Below, piece by piece: positions 1 to 7,503 of a stretch of 42,228 bases of DNA. Source of the stretch: Fuscovulum blasticum DSM 2131 (GTDB taxonomy: Bacteria; Pseudomonadota; Alphaproteobacteria; Rhodobacterales; Rhodobacteraceae). The stretch spans positions 1 to 42,228 of the forward strand of contig NZ_PZKE01000019.1 of NCBI RefSeq assembly GCF_003034965.1, in the 5' to 3' direction. Each line of letters begins with the position of its first letter. The stretch's first letter is position 1. A model generated the notes under the pieces. That model saw only the letters and a program-made list of their open reading frames with translations. It searched no databases and was not told the DNA's origin. The position numbers and the translations under genes were made by a program.

Positions 1-16
1 CTGCAATTTGGGGCGG

Positions 17-381
17 GTTTCGATCCGCGCCCCCCGGGTGGGGGCGACCCGAGACCGGGAAAGAGCCCTACCTGTTTGTCGGCAACGTTTCGATCCGCGC
101 CCCCGGGTGGGGGCGACCGGTGGTTCAATGCCACCATTCAGCACCATCACCTGTTTCGATCCGCGCCCCCGGGTGGGGGCGACGAAATCGCCAGTGACAA
201 CCACCCGCATTCCGCCGGTTTCGATCCGCGCCCCCGGGTGGGGGCGACCGTGCTGGGCCAGCTTCGCGCGGTGGGCAAGCTGGTTTCGATCCGCGCCCCC
301 GGGTGGGGGCGACGGCAGAGGCCATCATCGCCATGGGCGAGGCAAAACGGGTTTCGATCCGCGCCCCCGGGTGGGGGCGAC
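17..381 (-). CRISPR. Type I-C CRISPR array, six repeats, leader-proximal end
   Basis: Six near-identical repeats lie at 17-48, 87-117, 153-183, 218-248, 283-313 and 351-381. Read on the minus strand each starts GTCGCCCCCACCC and ends GGATCGAAAC, the usual I-C form. CGCCCCC and GGGGGCG form a 7-bp stem around an ACCC loop. The repeats are 31 nt except 17-48, which has one extra C and is the farthest from the leader. The five complete spacers are 38, 35, 34, 34 and 37 nt, and a partial spacer occupies 1-16, so the array continues beyond the left edge. The cas operon and leader lie to the right on the minus strand, so transcription runs leftwards and the newest spacer is 314-350. No spacer obviously matches the rest of the window by eye. 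Confidence 0.97.
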
Positions 382-565
382 TGTGGGGAGTATATCCGGC
401 GGAGGACAAAAAGGAAATCGGGCGTTGGCCGCGAACGCCGGGCGGTTCTGGTTCCGCCCGGGTGTTTTCCGGCGCAGGCGACAGGAATGTTTCACGATTT
501 CAAAGAGCTGGAAAGGGTGCGAACCTGGGCGGGGAAGGCGCCATGCTGCAGGTTCGCAGATTGGG
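382..565 (-). promoter_or_regulatory. CRISPR leader between cas2 and the array
   Basis: This 184-bp stretch between the cas2 stop and the first repeat has no convincing gene. Its position marks it as the leader that would carry the array promoter and the signals for integrating new spacers. It is not strikingly AT-rich, and I could not fix a promoter within it. The function is inferred from position alone. Confidence 0.6.
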
Positions 566-856
566 TCAGAGGAACAGCGGGCCGTTCAGGTCTTTTGCGG
601 GTTTCGCGCCCACATGTTCGATGCGGCGTTCCCAGTTGGCGCCAAGATAGTAGTAGCGCAGGCTGTCATGGGCGGGGTCAATCAGCCCCTCCAGCCGTGC
701 CTTGAGCCTGGTCCATTGCGCCGGGTCAACCTCAACCTCGAAGACCGAGAACTGGACGCGCTGGCCGTAATCCTCGCAGGCCTGGGCGATCTTGCGAAGG
801 CGTTTCCTGCCGCCCGCTTCCAGCGTGTTCACATCATAGGTCACAAGGACGAGCAT
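566..856 (-). CDS. cas2: Cas2, CRISPR adaptation endoribonuclease-fold protein (type I-C)
   Basis: This 96-aa protein begins [11 protein letters not shown], the Cas2 ferredoxin-like first strand with the conserved Asp at position 8. It continues with the typical helix ([15 protein letters not shown]) and the strand [10 protein letters not shown]. Cas2 dimers bridge two Cas1 dimers in the spacer integration complex. The chosen ATG at 856 lies one base after the cas1 stop (858-860), so the two are translationally coupled. An upstream in-frame extension would run into cas1 and does not look like Cas2. It is the last cas gene before the leader and array. Confidence 0.97.
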   Translation of the reverse strand: MLVLVTYDVNTLEAGGRKRLRKIAQACEDYGQRVQFSVFEVEVDPAQWTRLKARLEGLIDPAHDSLRYYYLGANWERRIEHVGAKPAKDLNGPLFL

Positions 857-857
857 G

Positions 858-1886
858 TCAGGTCCAGAACCATGGCGGATAGGCATCCATGTCGCCGCGC
901 AGGTGGCGGGCCAGAAGCTGCGCCTGAAGATGCGGCACCAGCCCCAGCGGGGCCTTTTCGTCCAGGAAGGCATGTTGGCGCTCTTCTCGCTTGCGCTCTT
1001 GCCAGGCGGTCAGCACCGTCTTGCGCCCTTCGTCCGTCAGAAGCACGGCGCCGCTTTCGGTCTGCCGGAAATCCCCGGCCCGCAACTGGCGCCGGTTGAC
1101 AAGCGACAGCGCCAACCGGTCGGCCAGAGGCGCACGCAGCTCTTCCATCAGATCCAGCGCCAGCGAGGGGCGGCCGGGGCGATCCCGGTGCAGAAAGCCC
1201 ACGGCCGGGTCGAGGCCGACACTTTCACAGGCCGACCGGCAGTCATGTGTGAGCATGGTATAAAGAAACGACAGCAGCGCATTCATCGCATCCAGCGGCG
1301 GGCGGCGCGACCGGCCGGTCCAGCGCAAGGCAGCGTCGGGGCTGCGGATCAGGCGGTCGAAGACGGCAAAGTAAAGGTTCGCGGCCTCGCCCTCTGATCC
1401 GCGCAACTGGTCGGTTGTCCTGTCGGAAAGCTGCACCCGGCGCAGGATCTGGGCCATGCGTTCGGTGGCCTCCTCCAGCCCCGGGCCGGCTGCGTGGTCA
1501 CGGATCGCCCGGCGCAGGACAGCGCGCTGATTGGCGATCTTGGCCAGAACGAAAGACCGCACGATGTCGGCGCCACGGTCATTCCCGGTTTCTGCCAGCC
1601 GGTACTGCGCGCGGCGCAGCAGAACATTGCCTTGGGCGGGGCCTTCGACGCGGGCCTGAAAGCGGCCGGAACGATCAAGAAGGACAAGCGTGATGCCGCG
1701 CTCGGCACAGGCGCCGATCAGCGCGGGCGTGACAAGAACCGGGCCGAACGCCACGACCGAGGCCAGCATGTGCAGGGGAACGCGGGATTTCTCGGCGCCG
1801 TCGATCATGGCCACCAGGTTTTCGCCATCCTTGTGCAGCGCGGCCCCTTCCGAGGTGACATAGGCGGTGTTCAGCAGCTTTTTCAT
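858..1886 (-). CDS. cas1: Cas1, CRISPR integrase (type I-C)
   Basis: This 342-aa protein is full length for Cas1 and catalyses integration of new spacers at the leader-repeat junction together with Cas2. The N-terminal beta domain is followed by the alpha-helical catalytic domain. The metal-binding residues are visible as E167 ([11 protein letters not shown]), H233 ([10 protein letters not shown]) and D245 (LALDLMEE), so the active site looks intact. Its start overlaps the cas4 stop by four bases (1883-1886) and its stop is next to the cas2 start. This indicates one adaptation module, cas4-cas1-cas2, translated as a unit. Confidence 0.98.
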   Translation of the reverse strand: MKKLLNTAYVTSEGAALHKDGENLVAMIDGAEKSRVPLHMLASVVAFGPVLVTPALIGACAERGITLVLLDRSGRFQARVEGPAQGNVLLRRAQYRLAETGNDRGADIVRSFVLAKIANQRAVLRRAIRDHAAGPGLEEATERMAQILRRVQLSDRTTDQLRGSEGEAANLYFAVFDRLIRSPDAALRWTGRSRRPPLDAMNALLSFLYTMLTHDCRSACESVGLDPAVGFLHRDRPGRPSLALDLMEELRAPLADRLALSLVNRRQLRAGDFRQTESGAVLLTDEGRKTVLTAWQERKREERQHAFLDEKAPLGLVPHLQAQLLARHLRGDMDAYPPWFWT

Positions 1887-2506
1887 GGGTCCGTATCCTC
1901 AAGCGCCCTTGCAACCGCCCGGTCGCGCCAGGCGCGGGCGGGGCGGCCACAGGCTTCGGGGCGGCAGAGGTCAAGCAGGGAACAGGCCCGGCAGCGGGAT
2001 TTCTGCAGCGTGGGCGGCGGGGTTTCCTCGGCGGCAAAGACGCGGGCCAGATCGACAACGGCAGCTTCCGTCAGGGCACGAAGGTCTGCATCGAAGGGAA
2101 CGGTGACCCGCCGCCGCGTCTCGGCGTAGAACAGCGCGCCCTCGGGAACGGGGCGGCCGGTCATCTCTTCCAGACACAGCGCCTGCGCACAAAGCTGCGC
2201 CTCGTCGGCGCGGTGCAGCTTGGGCTTGCCGCGCTTGTATTCCACCGGAAAGGCCGTTCCGTCGGGGCCAAACTCAACCAGATCGGCCACGCCCGACAGG
2301 TTCAGCCGCGCCGATCCGAGGGGTAGCGACAAGACCCGCCGCACGCCCTTGATGCGCCGGGAGCCGCCCTTGTCGGCCACCGTATGCAGCACATCCCCTT
2401 CCGCAGTGAAGCGGTTCTCGGCCCAAAGCCGCTCCAGATGGATCAGCGCCGCCTGCCGCAGGCAATAGACAGCGTGCTGGATGGCCGAAAGGGGGATGGG
2501 TTCCAT
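1883..2506 (-). CDS. cas4: Cas4, RecB-like Fe-S exonuclease (type I-C)
   Basis: This 207-aa protein trims and selects PAM-bearing prespacers before Cas1-Cas2 integration. The four cysteines of the Fe-S cluster are visible: C15 near the N-terminus and C172, C175 and C181 near the C-terminus. The PD-(D/E)XK nuclease core shows H41, D75, E89 and K91 in VEYKRGK, followed by Q104 in DEAQL. All key residues are present. Its ATG (2504-2506) directly abuts the TAA of cas7 (2507-2509), and its end overlaps cas1, so it is part of the continuous operon. Confidence 0.97.
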   Translation of the reverse strand: MEPIPLSAIQHAVYCLRQAALIHLERLWAENRFTAEGDVLHTVADKGGSRRIKGVRRVLSLPLGSARLNLSGVADLVEFGPDGTAFPVEYKRGKPKLHRADEAQLCAQALCLEEMTGRPVPEGALFYAETRRRVTVPFDADLRALTEAAVVDLARVFAAEETPPPTLQKSRCRACSLLDLCRPEACGRPARAWRDRAVARALEDTDP

Positions 2507-3457
2507 TTACACCAGATCCAGGATCTCCACCCCTTCCGGCAGGCCTTCGCGGTCAATCTCGATCACATAGTCCGAGAACCGCCGGGCCGGCGCCAGGTTG
2601 CCCAACCCCCTGTCATCCAGCGCGCGCCACTCCCCTTCGACATTGCGGCCGATACGGACCCGGTCAAACAGCTTGTGAGCCGGGGCGTTGCCAAGCGCAT
2701 TCTGGTGGCGAAAGACAATCAGGCGGCGGGTGGTCATCTCGCCCCGCGCGGCAGACCGATCATGCTCGAACATCGAGGTCAGGGCTTCGAACAGCAGGGC
2801 AAGATCATCTTCCGAAAACCCGGTCTTTTCCGCGAACTTCGCCGAAACGAAGCCATGGGCAAGGTAGAGGCCATAGGGAACAATATGCTTGCGCCCCATG
2901 GTGCGATTGTCGCTGCGCTGGTCGTCCCCGCCTTCCGAAGCCTTCTTCTTTTCGGCCTCATTGGTGGCGGCCATACGGGTGACGGTGATTTCGACCGGCA
3001 TGATCGGTTCAACCGAGGTGGCAAAGGTCATCTGCACCGGCCCCTTGACCTGGCCACAGTTGATGCCGGTGGACATGACGGCGCCAAAGGTGCGCACATC
3101 GAAGAAATTGGCGCACATCCAGTCGCGCAGTTTCAGCGCCTCGGCGTCGTCCTTGGGGTTGAGCTTGGCATCCTTGGCCGCCTTCGTGTCATCGGGGCGC
3201 AGCGCAACATAGGCCTTGCGATGCATCTCGTTCAGGATGGCGCCTTCCTGAACATAGATGTGGTGGCCCACCTCGCCCGTGCGGGCAAGGTCAACATAGT
3301 TGCGGATCTTGCGCTTGAGGCTGACATCGCTGACGAGACCGTGGTTGGTCTCCGGGTCAAGCCGCGGCATGTTGCCGGCGTCCGGGTCGCCATTGGGGTT
3401 GCCATTGGTCACATCGAAGATCAGCGCAAAATCGTGGCGGCGGGAAAGGGGGGTCAT
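2507..3457 (-). CDS. cas7: Cas7 (Csd2 family), Cascade backbone subunit
   Basis: This 316-aa protein is the Csd2/Cas7c subunit that polymerises along the crRNA to form the I-C Cascade backbone. The N-terminus carries the family signature FDVTNGNPNGDPDAGNMPR, followed by SDVSLKRKIRNYV and, mid-protein, FDVRTFGAVMSTG. The ATG at 3457 has an AGGA ribosome site seven to ten bases upstream. It lies 42 bp after cas8c, the largest gap in the Cascade part of the operon. Backbone subunits are needed in several copies, so this gene may be translated more strongly than its neighbours. Confidence 0.97.
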   Translation of the reverse strand: MTPLSRRHDFALIFDVTNGNPNGDPDAGNMPRLDPETNHGLVSDVSLKRKIRNYVDLARTGEVGHHIYVQEGAILNEMHRKAYVALRPDDTKAAKDAKLNPKDDAEALKLRDWMCANFFDVRTFGAVMSTGINCGQVKGPVQMTFATSVEPIMPVEITVTRMAATNEAEKKKASEGGDDQRSDNRTMGRKHIVPYGLYLAHGFVSAKFAEKTGFSEDDLALLFEALTSMFEHDRSAARGEMTTRRLIVFRHQNALGNAPAHKLFDRVRIGRNVEGEWRALDDRGLGNLAPARRFSDYVIEIDREGLPEGVEILDLV

Positions 3458-3499
3458 GGGGCTGTCCTTTTCGGCAAATCCATAGGGGAAATCGGACGG

Positions 3500-5257
3500 T
3501 CAGGCGCTGGCGTCCGTCACAGGGGAACCCTCGGGGTCGGCCTCGTCGCGCTTGCGGAAGAAATCGCTGCGCTGGTGGTAATACCCGATGCCGAACAGCG
3601 CCTGTTCCGCCGCCGAAAGCGATGACGGGATCGGGTCGTTCCCCGGCTCCATCAGATCGGTGATCGAGGTCAGCAGCTTTTCAAGGTTCACCGCCCGTCC
3701 CGCCGACAGTTTGCGCAGCTTGGAGAAGTGGTTCTGCGATCCCGCATCCAGTGTGCGGAACACCTTCTGCGGCGTGGCCGAGGCCGCGCCATAGAACTTG
3801 TCCTTGATCGTGGCGTTCACATGGCCGCCCAGCGCGGCGCGCTGAACCTCTTCATAGACGGCGAACAGGCGGCCAAGGATATAGCCCTTGTTCTGATTGG
3901 CAGGATCAAGCGCCACGGGGGCCTCCATGGAAAGGTTGCGTTTCAGGACAGATTTCAGGATGGCGGCGCGATAGGCATTCACCTCGCCGTCGGAGCGGAC
4001 CCGCATCAGGGTGGTGGACAGCAGCGTCATCGGATAGCGGCCGCCGGTCAGGATGGCGCGCATCCATTCCCCGGCGATCAGGGGGGGCACGTTCTCGCGC
4101 TTGCCCTGCACGGCCAGTTCCACCAGATACCGCCAAAGCGGCGGCCAGCCGTCGCGGGGCGGCGGGTCCAGCGCCATGTCAGCCAGAAATCGCTGATAAT
4201 TCGCCACAAGCTGGCCAAAGGTGCTGTCCCAGTAGAACCGCACCGACAAGCGCGCGGCATTGGGCGCAAGGCCCAGAACATGGAACCGCGCGCCCGCAAG
4301 ATCAGGCAGGATCTGCACCAGCGGCTTGCCCTCGCGGATGGCGCCCAGCTTTTCGCCAACCTTCTGCGCGAGGGTCGCCTCGATTGCGGCAATATCTTCC
4401 CGGGTCGGCGCGGTATCGAAAAACCCGGCAAACAGGCTTTCGGCCTCGGCGGCCGCGCTCTCCTCGGCCTCGGCCCAGAACACCGTCGAGGTGTCGCCGA
4501 TCTGCAGGCGATGGTGTTTGTCCGACAGGAACAGGTTCAGCGCGGTCGTATAGGCGAAGGTCGCCGCCTCGGACACCGGGGCATTGTCGCCCTGTTCGTG
4601 GCCGTAAGAGGTGAAAGCGTCGAGGTTGAAGGAGACCAGACTGGAACCCGAGCTTTGGCCGCCCCAGACACCTTTGACAGACGGATGCAGTCGGGCGACC
4701 GGCGCCTTTTCCGCGGTCAGCAGGCAGGTCTGCGGGTTCGAGGCGCCTTCGGCCCCGATCCGGCGCCACAATGCGCGGGCGGCAGGGCGGTCGTGCAGGA
4801 AGCCGCGCTCCGACCCCAGTCTGAAAACGATGTTCGCGTCGCGAATGTCTTCTTGCCCCAGCGCCGCAAAGGCGTCGGGTCTCCAGGCATCCAGAAAGCG
4901 CAGGAAGGCCACAAGACCTTCGTCCGTCGTGCCGTCCAGCCAGTCCCGGTGGCGCGCGCAGAAGGCGGCATGGACTTCGTCCACCCGCTTCGCCCCTTCC
5001 CCTGCGACACCCAGCACATAGGCGGATTTGTCCCAAAGAAAATTCGGCGCGATGTTGACAGCGCGCTTGACGGCCGCCGGCACCTGCATGATCCGCGGAC
5101 TGCGCTTCTTGTCCGTTCCGCGCAGGTCGGCAACCTCGGCAACCGTGCCATCCGGGTTCAGGATCACGCAGAAACCGATCTTCTCCGAAGAATAGCCGTA
5201 GGGCGGCGCGTGCGGCAGGCGGTCATAGGCGGCGGCAAGGGCCGAAAGCAGGTTCAT
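3500..5257 (-). CDS. cas8c: Cas8c (Csd1), large Cascade subunit
   Basis: This 585-aa protein, starting MNLLSALAAAYDRL, is the Csd1/Cas8c large subunit, which in I-C systems recognises the PAM and recruits Cas3. The length fits the family. An internal start within this frame is known in I-C systems to make the small subunit Cas11; I did not identify that start here. I chose the ATG at 5257 because it forms an ATGA overlap with the cas5 stop (5254-5256). The 85 upstream in-frame codons are an antisense-like shadow of cas5 and are rejected. Confidence 0.96.
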   Translation of the reverse strand: MNLLSALAAAYDRLPHAPPYGYSSEKIGFCVILNPDGTVAEVADLRGTDKKRSPRIMQVPAAVKRAVNIAPNFLWDKSAYVLGVAGEGAKRVDEVHAAFCARHRDWLDGTTDEGLVAFLRFLDAWRPDAFAALGQEDIRDANIVFRLGSERGFLHDRPAARALWRRIGAEGASNPQTCLLTAEKAPVARLHPSVKGVWGGQSSGSSLVSFNLDAFTSYGHEQGDNAPVSEAATFAYTTALNLFLSDKHHRLQIGDTSTVFWAEAEESAAAEAESLFAGFFDTAPTREDIAAIEATLAQKVGEKLGAIREGKPLVQILPDLAGARFHVLGLAPNAARLSVRFYWDSTFGQLVANYQRFLADMALDPPPRDGWPPLWRYLVELAVQGKRENVPPLIAGEWMRAILTGGRYPMTLLSTTLMRVRSDGEVNAYRAAILKSVLKRNLSMEAPVALDPANQNKGYILGRLFAVYEEVQRAALGGHVNATIKDKFYGAASATPQKVFRTLDAGSQNHFSKLRKLSAGRAVNLEKLLTSITDLMEPGNDPIPSSLSAAEQALFGIGYYHQRSDFFRKRDEADPEGSPVTDASA

Positions 5258-5952
5258 TGCCGGATCTCCGGGCTGCCGGGCTGGGGCACCTCCATCACAC
5301 CATCGCGCAGGCTGGCGCGGAACAGCAGTGACGGGCGCCCCGGTTTGGCGTGGTCGATGTCCCACAGCATGAAACCCAGATCGCGGGGGGCGCCAAAGCC
5401 AAGATCGGAGGTTTCCGCCTCGGAGTTGCGCGGGGGAAGGGGCGCGCCGGGGGCGATCAGCGCGAAATCGGCGGCGAATTCGCGGGTGCCCAGGCAGGGC
5501 TGATGAAAGCACTGCCCCCGGGCCGCCCGGCGGTTGAAGATGTCCAGATGCTTGCCTTCGCTGTCATCGGCATCCGCGCGCGGGGTCAGCACGAAATGCG
5601 CCTCGATCACATAGGCCGGCGCCACCAGCACGGTCGAGGCACGCTGCTGGCGGTCTTCATCGACCAGAAGCTGCACCCCGCCAAGATCACCCCGGTTCAT
5701 CGCCTGCCTGATCTTGCCCGCCGGGGCCTTGTGGCCCACCTCATTCCTGCGGATCGACTGGAACCGGATCGGCTCCAGCACATGGATGCGGTCAATCACC
5801 CAGCGGATGGCGGGCTTCCAGTGGATGGCCTCCAGAATTCCCCGCGCGGCCGAGGGCGGCATGACATCATAGGATGCCCGCTCCACCTTGAGTTCCGGGC
5901 GCGTGAACAGCGCATGGCGCCCCCGGACGTGCAATCTTATGCCATAGGACAT
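5254..5952 (-). CDS. cas5: Cas5c (Cas5d), crRNA-processing Cascade subunit
   Basis: This 232-aa RAMP protein replaces Cas6 in I-C systems and cuts pre-crRNA at the repeat hairpin. Typical motifs are FTRPELKVERASYDVMPPSA near the N-terminus and GKHLDIFNRRAARGQCFHQP (K132, H133) in the middle. Two of the three catalytic residues known from Bacillus halodurans Cas5d (Lys-His) are present. The position matching the Tyr is His44 in EAIHWKP. The ATG at 5952 has a GGGGGA ribosome site; a GTG four codons earlier is less likely. The gene normally following cas3 is here its separate neighbour, across a 2.1-kb insert. Confidence 0.96.
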   Translation of the reverse strand: MSYGIRLHVRGRHALFTRPELKVERASYDVMPPSAARGILEAIHWKPAIRWVIDRIHVLEPIRFQSIRRNEVGHKAPAGKIRQAMNRGDLGGVQLLVDEDRQQRASTVLVAPAYVIEAHFVLTPRADADDSEGKHLDIFNRRAARGQCFHQPCLGTREFAADFALIAPGAPLPPRNSEAETSDLGFGAPRDLGFMLWDIDHAKPGRPSLLFRASLRDGVMEVPQPGSPEIRQ

Positions 5953-5997
5953 GAAATCCCCCACACCACAAATGCCACCAAGAGGCGATTAAAATCT

Positions 5998-6027
5998 TTT
6001 ATACTTTTCCATAAGGCGAATTGCCTG
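5998..6027 (-). promoter_or_regulatory. Possible promoter for the cas5-to-cas2 operon
   Basis: On the minus strand, 46 nt upstream of the cas5 ATG, there is a TATAAA (6003-5998) in an AT-rich stretch. A weak CAGGCA sits 18 bp further upstream as a possible -35. A better TTGTCA lies 22 bp away, which is too far for sigma-70. The operon needs a promoter here if readthrough from cas3 is blocked by the insert, so the location is logical, but the motif match is only fair. Confidence 0.3.
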
Positions 6028-6162
6028 ACAAATTCTTTTTCGCAAAATATGAAGCGAATGATTTTCAGAAGGCCTTGGCCTGCCGCAATCAACTCGGTGG
6101 TGTCTCAGTTTGAAAATCGGGCGGCCTTGACAGGGGTATCGCCCAGCGCCACGGGTTCCTAT

Positions 6163-6180
6163 ATGCTTAGCGTGAAGCAT
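6163..6180. promoter_or_regulatory. Inverted repeat upstream of the 86-aa gene
   Basis: ATGCTT and AAGCAT are perfect 6-bp arms around a 6-bp centre. They lie 13 bp upstream of the ATG at 6193 and overlap a TATATG box (6160-6165). It could be an operator or an RNA hairpin near the translation start. There is no direct evidence for either. Confidence 0.3.
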
Positions 6181-6192
6181 ACGGAGAACACC

Positions 6193-6453
6193 ATGCCAGT
6201 GTTGAAAAGAGAGATTGCCAAGCAAACAAAGGGATCGTTTGCCGAAACAGAAGACTGGTGGAGCTTGTGCTACGACTCCGAAGCGCAGGCATTCTTCGTT
6301 GAACACTGTTGGCACCACATGAACGCACACAACATTGACCAGAATGCTCACGCTGGCACGAAGGTGATCCAGATTGAAGGCTACTCCGGCCCTGGGGCCG
6401 ACAAGATTGAAGACGCGAAGGCTTCTCTGCTTGCCGAGGCCGGACATGCCTAA
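6193..6453 (+). CDS. Unrecognised 86-aa protein in the cas insert
   Basis: I do not recognise a named family. The protein begins MPVLKREIAKQTKGSF and has an aromatic-rich middle (EDWWSLCYD, FFVEHCWHHMNAH) followed by an acidic C-terminal helix. It has no signal peptide or membrane segment, so it is probably cytosolic. The ATG at 6193 is preceded by GGAGA at a suitable distance. Its 3' end overlaps the next gene by 8 bp (6446-6453), so the two are almost certainly co-translated and may work as a pair. The strand is opposite to the cas genes on both sides. Confidence 0.7.
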   Translation: MPVLKREIAKQTKGSFAETEDWWSLCYDSEAQAFFVEHCWHHMNAHNIDQNAHAGTKVIQIEGYSGPGADKIEDAKASLLAEAGHA

Positions 6454-6667
6454 AGGTCCCAACGGAGAGAAGCGCCCCGCCAACGCAATCGGACTGGCCG
6501 TGCTGGTCGGCAGGATTGCGATTGGTGAAGTTGACGACGTGCCGGTTGATGACGGGAAAGACCCGGCGGCGAAGGCGTTGGGCAAGAAGGGCGGGGCGGC
6601 TCGCGCTGCGTCAATGGCAGCAGAAGAACGCGCAAAAGCTGCACGAAAGGCCGCGGCGGCGCGTTGA
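6446..6667 (+). CDS. Small basic protein with Lys-Gly-Gly-type C-terminus
   Basis: This 73-aa protein begins MPKGPNGEKRPANAIG. Residues from about 45 onward have the alphaproteobacterial pattern GKKGGAARAASMAAEERAKA followed by an Ala/Arg/Lys helix. Similar small proteins are widespread in Rhizobiales and Rhodobacterales and are often labelled RNA-binding or KGG-like; the function is not established. The strong positive charge at the C-terminus would suit nucleic-acid binding. It overlaps the preceding 86-aa gene by 8 bp. No terminator is visible before the promoter at 6702. Confidence 0.75.
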   Translation: MPKGPNGEKRPANAIGLAVLVGRIAIGEVDDVPVDDGKDPAAKALGKKGGAARAASMAAEERAKAARKAAAAR

Positions 6668-6701
6668 CCGAAGACGCATCCACGTCCACGCCCCATCAAT
6701 A

Positions 6702-6730
6702 TTGACAACTAACGTGGCTGGGCCTAGAGT
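6702..6730 (+). promoter_or_regulatory. Sigma-70-type promoter for the winged-helix gene
   Basis: A perfect -35 box TTGACA (6702-6707) is followed after 17 bp by TAGAGT (6725-6730). Initiation would fall near 6737, about 22 nt before the ATG at 6759. This is the best promoter match in the insert and suggests active expression of the downstream gene. Confidence 0.6.
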
Positions 6731-6758
6731 TTGCGGAAGCGACTCAGGGGGCCACAAC

Positions 6759-7295
6759 ATGAACTTCTTGGACATCTTGAACGGAGAGATTACCGCCCAG
6801 GAGCGTTTGCTGGAGGCTCATCCGGCATACATCAAGTTGAAGGCGTTGCGCGCTACACGTGACGCTTATGGCGCGGCTGGCGCGTCGTATGGCGCTGCGG
6901 TCGCCTCGTTTGCCAAGGGCGACGCTGCTCCGCCAAAGTCCTTTCTGTCAAGTGCCGCGCCACGTTCGCGCGGAGCCCCGCTGTCAGGAAAGAGCATGGA
7001 GGCCGTAAACGCGGTCATTGAGGCCCTGCGCCTAATTGGTGCGCCTGTGAAGACTGCGGACTTGTTGGACATGATCGGTAAGGACGGGATTACATTTGCG
7101 GGCAACGCACCGCAGAACGTGCTTTCAAGCCTATTGTCGCGGTCGCCGGACGTTGTGTCCAAGGGCGGTCACATTGGGTGGGCTTTGAAAGAGTGGGATA
7201 CGGCAGGAGGCGAGAAGCTTGGCGGTGAACCGCCTCCTGCCGATGATGCAACCCCAGCGCAAGGCCGTGAAGCCGGCCCGGGCGGTGGCACATGA
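6759..7295 (+). CDS. HARE-HTH-like winged-helix protein
   Basis: This 178-aa protein has an N-terminal helical part (MNFLDILNGEITAQERLLEA), an Ala-rich linker (about 34-75) and a winged-helix-like domain at about 78-144. The pattern there, EAVNAVIEALRLIGAPVKTA then NVLSSLLSRSPDVVSKGGHIGWAL, resembles HARE-HTH domains. Those occur in restriction enzymes, RNA polymerase delta subunits and chromatin proteins and are thought to bind DNA. The tail after 150 is Pro/Gly-rich and probably disordered. The start at 6759 fits the promoter at 6702-6730. The domain assignment comes from reading the pattern, not from a search. Confidence 0.7.
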   Translation: MNFLDILNGEITAQERLLEAHPAYIKLKALRATRDAYGAAGASYGAAVASFAKGDAAPPKSFLSSAAPRSRGAPLSGKSMEAVNAVIEALRLIGAPVKTADLLDMIGKDGITFAGNAPQNVLSSLLSRSPDVVSKGGHIGWALKEWDTAGGEKLGGEPPPADDATPAQGREAGPGGGT

Positions 7296-7330
7296 GGAGG
7301 TAACTAAAGCCGCTTTCGCGGCACCCTCAC

Positions 7331-7406
7331 GCACCCGTAGCTCAGTGAATAGAGCGGGTGATTGCTAGTATCCAGGTCGTCAACTTCAATCTGACCGGGT
7401 GCACCA
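7331..7406 (+). tRNA. tRNA-like element, degenerate (apparent anticodon GCT)
   Basis: The 76-nt segment folds with tRNA spacing. It has a perfect 7-bp acceptor (GCACCCG/CGGGTGC), discriminator A, encoded CCA, TA at 8-9 and a good D arm (GCTC/GAGC). The anticodon arm is weak (GGTGA/TATCC, two mismatches) with loop TTGCTAG, which would place GCT at 34-36. The T arm pairs GTCA/TGAC, but the loop CTTCAAT is shifted from the usual TTCRA pattern. A GCT anticodon means serine, yet serine tRNAs have a long variable arm and this has five bases. It is probably a decayed or element-borne tRNA. Confidence 0.45.
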
Positions 7407-7411
7407 TCCAC

Positions 7412-7447
7412 TAAGCGCCGTGTGCTATTTCTAGCGTACGGCGCTTA
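7412..7447. terminator. Strong hairpin after the tRNA-like element
   Basis: TAAGCGCCGT and ACGGCGCTTA form a perfect 10-bp stem, with an inner GCTA/TAGC stem closing a TTTC loop. There is no long T tract on either strand (CTTTGTG follows), so it may act as a processing or termination hairpin. It could also block readthrough from cas3 towards cas5 on the minus strand. Confidence 0.45.
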
Positions 7448-7503
7448 CTTTGTGAATCATAAAATCATGCTTAACGATAAGCAAAATTTCACATACAAAA
7501 CGC

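Noticed and set aside
314-350. Spacer resembling permease coding sequence near 41670
   Set aside because: Only a broken partial match by eye; not enough for self-targeting.
8-1099. Long plus-strand frame across the CRISPR array and cas2/cas1
   Set aside because: It is made of repeat translations (RSAPPGGGD-like units) and the antisense of cas genes.
3728-5503. 591-aa plus-strand frame opposite cas8c
   Set aside because: Antisense shadow in GC-rich DNA; cas8c is clearly the coding strand.
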